Assembly: GCA_013399115.1 (NCBI GenBank)
Contig: VXAA01001428.1
Location: 204,823 to 268,822, forward strand
Source of the DNA: Anseranas semipalmata
Lineage: Eukaryota; Chordata; Aves; Anseriformes; Anseranatidae
DNA: 64,000 nucleotides
Direction: 5' to 3'
Made by a program: the position numbers and the translations under genes. This document shows, one piece after another, positions 57,778-64,000 of this stretch. The notes under the pieces are model-generated. The model was not told the DNA's origin and did no database searches. It saw only the letters and a list, made by a program, of their open reading frames with translations. How positions within the stretch are numbered: the first letter of the stretch is position 1; every line of letters starts with the position of its first letter.

Positions 57778-60700
57778 CTAAAATAACAGGAACATCATTA
57801 GGTCTTTAACAATACTGGAAAAGCCCAGCAGCATTAATGCAAAACAAACCGAAGGTAGCCGATAAAGATGCTTTTACCAGATATAGTACCTAACGCTTTC
57901 AAGAGTTTTCTTCAGAGCTGTTCAGAAGCTAAGCTTTACTTACATGTTAATACATTGGATTCACGACAGGCAACTTTGGTAGAGAAGCCTCTGGGGAATA
58001 GACTGCCTCAAATATGTATACTGTTGTTATTGTGACATTGTGTCACAGTGTCAGAAGAAATACAGCACAAATATCAATATACACTGATCACACAAATTTA
58101 GAAATGTATGTGTTGTGGAGGGAGAGACAAAAAATGTTATTCTCCTGTTAGGTAACAGTTAACTGCTTCCTTTTAATTTATTCTTTTAACTGATAAGAAG
58201 CTTTCCTACAGGATCTGCTCAGCAACAGTAAGGTTCTTTTGCCTGAGCTTGAAAGCTACCACACCTTGACAACAAGGTGTGTAAGAGTAAGAAAGTAAAT
58301 ACTGCAGGTGATAACAGACTGCTGCATGAAGTATTTAATCCTGAATTAGAAAGCTAAGACTTTGATAATTTATGCCTATAATATGAAGTGATTCACTTTC
58401 TCCAACTTAATGAGATTCACAATCTCCAACTTCATCTGCCTTAACATTCCCCCTCCGATATTTGTTTTTCAAAACACCTTTCATATTTTATCTGAAAGCC
58501 TTCACAAAACCAACAAATTCAACCAATGGAAAGAACTAAAGAACACCTATGTTTCAGCACAACTCTCAGAGAGAGTGAAACTACCAGACAGCACAAGGCA
58601 GTGGAGCTCTGGAGGAGAAGGACAATTCTTTATTCAGTTTAATGTTCAGTGAAATGAGGGTAAGGTGAAACATGATGTCAACAGATGCAAAAAATTTAAA
58701 GGGATGATTAGAAAACAGGGACTTCCAAGCGGCAATATGATATGGAGCATAATCTACCATACTAATAATGGTAGTAATTAATGCTTTATGGTGCAGTAAA
58801 AAGGACAAACAATAGGAGCCCAGTACACAATACTGTTTCACATGAAACCGTCTTTTTTTAGTTTGCCAACAGGTTGCTAAAAGCTCGGCTGGCATCTCCT
58901 AAAATTTTATAGGTAGGTGATACAAATACTTTGCACTGTAAAACAAAGCATTTTATGAAATGATTATGTTTCAAAGAAGTTGCCTTGAATGCTAATATGA
59001 TAGTAACTTTCCAGGGATTGTGTGATTTTGCTGCTCTAATTTCATAACTTGATTGAGTAAAATGGCTTTGATAAGATTACATAGTTTTAAATGCAGAAAC
59101 AGTACTTTGAGTCCTTTTCACGTGTGTCAAAGAAAATATTGCTATCCACAATTTTTTTTTTTTTAGTTTATTTCACATCAGTTAAATGCAAATTTAAGAG
59201 CACAAATAATGTTATTTTGCTTTACCAGCTCAGTTGGGGGTAACTTTAGATTCTATTTAATTTGTGTAAGAATATTCTAAAAATACCTACCCCCTTCTCA
59301 ATTACCTTGTGGAAATACAGTGATTCTGCAGTTGTGTGGATCAAACAACAAAAAAAATAAGCTAAACAAGTAAGCTCCCATAATTCTAAACACAAATCTA
59401 AATCTATGCCAACTATGCCTAAAGGAAATTTAATTTTGGCTTTTATTTAGTTTACACTCCTTATACTTTACTGGAAGTTATTTTAGTACGTTACTTGTCA
59501 CTGGAATTAGACTGCAGTGTAGATTTGTGGGGCCCATGAATCTCAATGCACAACTATGCCATAAGCCAAAAAATGCCAGTCTGTACACAGAATTTAACAC
59601 TCACAACTCACTATAACTGACACTGTCATTTTCAAAAATGAATAGTTATTAAACCTATTTCTATATTTGAATTAGCTAATCAATCTTTGCCTGAGAAAAA
59701 GTTATTAACCAATTTCTGCCAAGCCTAGCCCTCTACTGTTTTTTGCCAATCTTAAAGGTCCTAAGAAATAACTTAATTATTATTTCTCTTGTATCTTGAG
59801 ACCTACTTAAGTTTAATACTATCCTTAATCTATATTATAAATCAGCAAGTCCTCCTTGCCTTTGAAAAGTAAAATAAATCATTATAGTACATAGTTACAG
59901 AATACTGCTCTGGGAAAATATATGTGTATCTTTCTAAAACATCAGAAATGAAGAAAGCAAGAGAGTATCTGGCTAGCATCCTGCTAGTGACAAAAATATT
60001 TCTTTACTGTGATTAAACAGGATGTAGATGAAGCAGAATGAAACAGAATGTTTCAGGAAAGAATGCAAGAAATGATTACTAAAATACTTGAAAATACTTG
60101 TTTTAAAATAAACTGTATCATATGTAATATATTAATTAAGGGCCTTCTTAAGGCATGAGTTAAATATTTATTTTTGCAAAACTTCATTATGTATCCTTGT
60201 AGACCGTCTTTACATAATACTATGGTGATCACTGTGTAATATTGCCACAGATTTTATTAGTCACCTCCTTAATCAGTCTCCAACACTGTATACAAAGCAA
60301 GTGAACTACATGAAGTCAAATAAAGTTCAGCAGCAATGCCATACCACACAGGCTGCAGGAGTGGCAGATCAAAGTGTAACAGGAATTATTTCTGGGAAAT
60401 TACACCATGACAAAGCGAGTAACTGGCAAAGTGTGATGTAGCAAAAAAACAAAATCAGAATTCATGGTGAAGGACTAAATTCTCAGCTGTTGTCAAAGCA
60501 CATTTTATACTTTATTTTTTTTTTTTATGCATTTGCTCTTTAATGTTTTTTTAAACAAAGACGGCTAACAGGAAATAGGAATATAAAAGTAGAAAGAACC
60601 TCTTAAATCATCTGGTTCTTTTCTCCACAATTACAGGAAGTGATGAATAGATATGAAGAACAGAAAACTCTTCACTCTCATAGCTGCCCCTCTGTATACT

Positions 60701-60917
60701 CTAAAACCCTTATCGCCATCTAACATTTTCAATCCTTTGAACAAGATGCTTAAAACCTCAAAAACTACAGTGAATTATGGCACAAGTTTTGACCAACAAA
60801 CTTAAAAGACCTTGAAGACAGAAGCCAGTGCTGCTTCTCCAAGCTGGGAAAAGGCAAACTGTAGGTCATATAGCTGAGGAAGCAAAAGCTGGGCAAGGAA
60901 CCCAATCCATTTTGTTC

Positions 60918-60941
60918 AAAAAAAAAAAAAAAAAAAAAAAA
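60918..60941. repeat. Poly(A) tract
   Basis: Twenty-four consecutive A, in ITGA2 intron 2. Confidence 0.85.
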
Positions 60942-62986
60942 GAAAAAGATTTGGCCCAAATGCACCCTCTTTATTAAAACCAGAAGGGTTTGTAAATGTA
61001 TCAGTTTCAACCAAAGTTGCTTCAGAAATGTGTCTTTTTGGCAAAATGTCTTATTGGTCCAAAGAGGCAACACGCCACCTCAAGAGAAAGGCTGCTGTAC
61101 TTTGATCAGTAATAAGCAGTTTGCAATGATTTTTAAAACTGTTCAGTACTGCTATGAGTATGTGATATACCAATAATGCTAGCGCATATTAAGGTGTCAT
61201 TACTGACATGATATCAAATCTAACAAAAATATTATAAAAAAGACAAAATCTGTAACATAAATTGCAATACAAAATTCAAAAATTCCAAATCCTAAGCACA
61301 CAAATACAACTGAGTAGAGTGCCTGTAACTTCATACCAAAGAGCAGACTGAGATTTTAGCTCTATTGTGGGATGTATCCCACAATATGTTAATAAAATAA
61401 CAGAAAATTTGGTCTCAATTTAAGGTTCAAATACAGATAATCTCATGACAGGGAAAAACAGATTATAAACTGAATGATTTTCTGTTTCTGTTGTGACTTG
61501 TGCAGTGGGCTGCTTAAATTTTTCTATTTGTTGAGTTTCTTCAGTGTTCAAAATTTTCCCTGACCTCATTAAACAGCTCCTGTCTGGAAATTCCCACCAG
61601 ACACCGTGAAAAGCTTAATCTCTGCTTAGCTTGCAAGTTTGTCCTTGTTTATGAGCATCACACGCCATCAATGCACAGCAGACCAGACCTGGATCATCTG
61701 ACTCTATAGAAAAAGGGTTCCCTCTGCTGGTTTGTGTCACAGCTTCCCAACCCGTACCAGCCCCCTGCACTCCTGGATGGATTGTCTTCTCTCTGAACTC
61801 ATCTCCAAGCTGAAGTAGTAACATACTGCTGCATGCAGTCCCAACTCTGCTAAAATTTTATCATTTTCTATAGTCCTTATTACCTCGGGAGTTGTACCTC
61901 CCAGAAATACATCTTAGTAATATAACTAGAATCTGCTGTTTTGTTTTTTTTTTTCTGTATCTCTCCTTTCTGCTCTTTGAGAGAATAGAGAAGGATTTTT
62001 AAAGCTCTATATAATATGGCACTGTGTGATTTTATCATCAGAAACAAGGTCTAGGAAGTGATGGAATTTCTTGTGGATCTCAGATTCTGGATAACCTCTC
62101 CTTTGGAGAGAGCTGCCACCCCAGCTGTTGGACATGGTGAGCAGCTCCACTGTGACTGAACAGAGTTTTCAAGAGCATCACACACTTGCTGCACAATGAG
62201 GGTCTTATCATAAAAGCATGTGATGATGAGCGCTCCCTTCCGACACAAAGCAGCATCCCATCCTTATGCAAGGCCTCAATCTGTTTATCTCCCTGCTAGC
62301 TCAGCCAAGTCAACAAGTGCTCTGCACATGGACTGCAAGCCTGTGCATCACTTACAGGAGAAATCAACTCTAATGAACAGTCTGAGTGTTTTTAAATAAC
62401 ACACACAAGAAAAAGAACTATTGTCCCAAGAAAAAGCAAATAGCCTAGAAATGAAGAGAACAAGAGAGTAAAATGTGAGCGACTTTTTTTTAAGCGTGTG
62501 TAATGATTTCTTGAGAGGAAAACTGAAAAGAGCTTTTCTTCACTAAGAGTCTCTAACAAGTCACGGTCACCAGAACAAGTGCTAATAAAATTATCCTGAG
62601 TTTTGGAGCTATGATCAGACATTGTGCAATGAATGAACAAATGATGAAGAAGTGCCTATCTGCAGAAAACAGTCCCAGATTCATAATATTCATATTTCTG
62701 TGAGAGAACATAGAGAAAGTTAATCCTAAATTACTTTCCTTCCCATACTCCAGCATGTTGGCCAAGAAATCAGAAGTGGAGGAGCTATTATATCAGAAGT
62801 AACAATAAAAAAGGGAAATATAAAACAAAAATAGGTTGGTTGAGTCCTGAACCTAATGCTCCTATTGTAAGCTTACAGAAAAATTTACAAGGATAAAATG
62901 CATGACAATTTCTCCAGAAAATACCGAAGTACTCGATTCACTTCAGGCAAACATTCTTGTTTTCCTTCAGTAGCTTTACACAGAAG

Positions 62987-63009
62987 TTTTTTTTTTTTTT
63001 TTTTTTTTT
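62987..63009. repeat. Poly(T) tract
   Basis: Twenty-three consecutive T, in ITGA2 intron 2. Confidence 0.85.
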
Positions 63010-64000
63010 AATAAAAGAATGCTCTGAACTATGGGTGACTAAACACATAATTAAAGCAGGCAGAAACACAGCAAGAAGCTACCACTGCATCAGACAAGGA
63101 GCAGGGGAAGTTCCTGCTCAAAGGAGGGAGAGGAAACACCGAGCTTCCAGTTCAGAGGATATAGCTTCTTACTTCCCTCTTGGTTACTGGTGCTAAACGA
63201 GGTAATGCCAGAGAAGCAGTGGGATCTAGGAGTCTTACATTTTTCCATATGCAACAAATTGTAACTGCACATTGTCTCTGTACAGGGCAATGAATAAAAT
63301 GTCTCAGCTAGCTCTATAGTTTTGTCTGTTTTTTTCCAAACTTCTAAGTACAAAATACATTTTCATATGTATCTCCATAGATTTCAGACTCTGACATCTT
63401 TCTCTTTACTGAAAAAAGTTCAGCTACTTACCATCTGTCCATCATCAATTAAACAAACATATCAGTTTTTTGCTTTTTTGGTTCTGAGACTATGTTTCAA
63501 TCTATGGAGAATGATGCATCTAAAATGTTGTCTCAGCTTATGATAATATGTATAGCTTGCATGACTTTCCATTAGTCCCTACCATGAAAGACACCTTAAG
63601 CTTTGTGGTTGCTGAGACTGCAGAAGAGAAAAGAACAATGTGTTTTCCACTAAATGGGTTTACTCTGGGTTAATATTTTAAAGTTCTTTTTGAGACCAAT
63701 GTTACTAGAAAAAATATTTTACTAATTACTCATTAAGCCCAATGTTGTGGCAACAGTGGACTTCACATCAAATTTTATGCCTGAGGAAATGCAGCAGACA
63801 CAAGGCCTTTGCTGGGTCGTGTTATGATATACATCCAAATACGTCATCCCTTGAGAAGTGAACAATTAACACTATACCAGAAACAAAATTATATAAATTT
63901 AAGTTCAGTTAATTTTAATAACTAGAAGTTCTTAGCCCTATTGATTTGTTTTAACCTCACCAATGTTAAAATGCAAAAATATCGCAAATATATGGACTGT

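Larger units (their letters stand above)
57778..64000 (-). other. ITGA2 intron 2, 3' part (no exon seen)
   Basis: At least 6.2 kb of AT-rich sequence with homopolymers (A24 at 60918-60941, T23 at 62987-63009). I looked on the - strand for exon 2 (mature N terminus, FGY...QQF type) and exon 1 (signal peptide) and did not find them, so they should lie beyond 64000. No transposon was recognised. Confidence 0.65.

Noticed and set aside
63430..63490. Candidate ITGA2 exon 2 on the - strand ending at a good GTAAGT donor with TG (Trp phase)
   Set aside because: Reading back from the donor in the required phase meets a TAA after five codons and shows no similarity to the integrin N terminus.

Overview
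The window is vertebrate nuclear DNA, most likely from a bird. Four truncated CR1 non-LTR retrotransposons with the typical ATTCTATG-type 3' end are present, introns are compact, and the gene order matches the ITGA2-MOCS2 neighbourhood of human 5q11, a segment that lies on the Z chromosome in birds (established knowledge; the Z assignment is an inference here). Short runs of N at 4768-4770 and at 10350 mark assembly gaps. There is no prokaryotic gene, CRISPR array, tRNA or rRNA that I can recognise.

Layout. 1-4600: intergenic, no gene seen. About 4610-5110: CpG-rich promoter with a GC box and an NRF-1-like site. 4879-12882, + strand: MOCS2, one bicistronic transcription unit. Exons 1-3 encode MOCS2A (86 aa, the small MoaD-like sulfur carrier ending in Gly-Gly). 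Exons 4-7 encode MOCS2B (155 aa from the best ATG, the MoaE-like catalytic subunit). Together they form molybdopterin synthase, which makes the dithiolene of the molybdenum cofactor. A poly(A) signal sits at 12898. 12930 to about 17400: intergenic.

20270-57777, - strand: ITGA2, integrin alpha-2, the collagen-binding partner of integrin beta-1. I placed 28 coding exons, corresponding to exons 3-30 of the 30-exon human gene. They encode 1,121 residues with every splice phase consistent and no frameshift or stop. Exons 1-2 (signal peptide and mature N terminus) must lie beyond 64000. The reconstruction covers most of the seven-blade propeller, the inserted I domain with an intact MIDAS, three propeller calcium loops, thigh and calf regions, the transmembrane helix and the GFFKR tail. 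MOCS2 and ITGA2 converge tail to tail. Introns make up most of the rest and carry four CR1 fragments, all antisense to ITGA2, plus simple repeats.

I found no new multi-gene system. The points most worth checking are the translation architecture of MOCS2 (no AUG between the two start codons, a weak first Kozak and strong second Kozak, and loss of the overlapping MOCS2B ATG found in mammals), a GC-AG intron in ITGA2, and a weak GTTGGT donor at ITGA2 exon 15.
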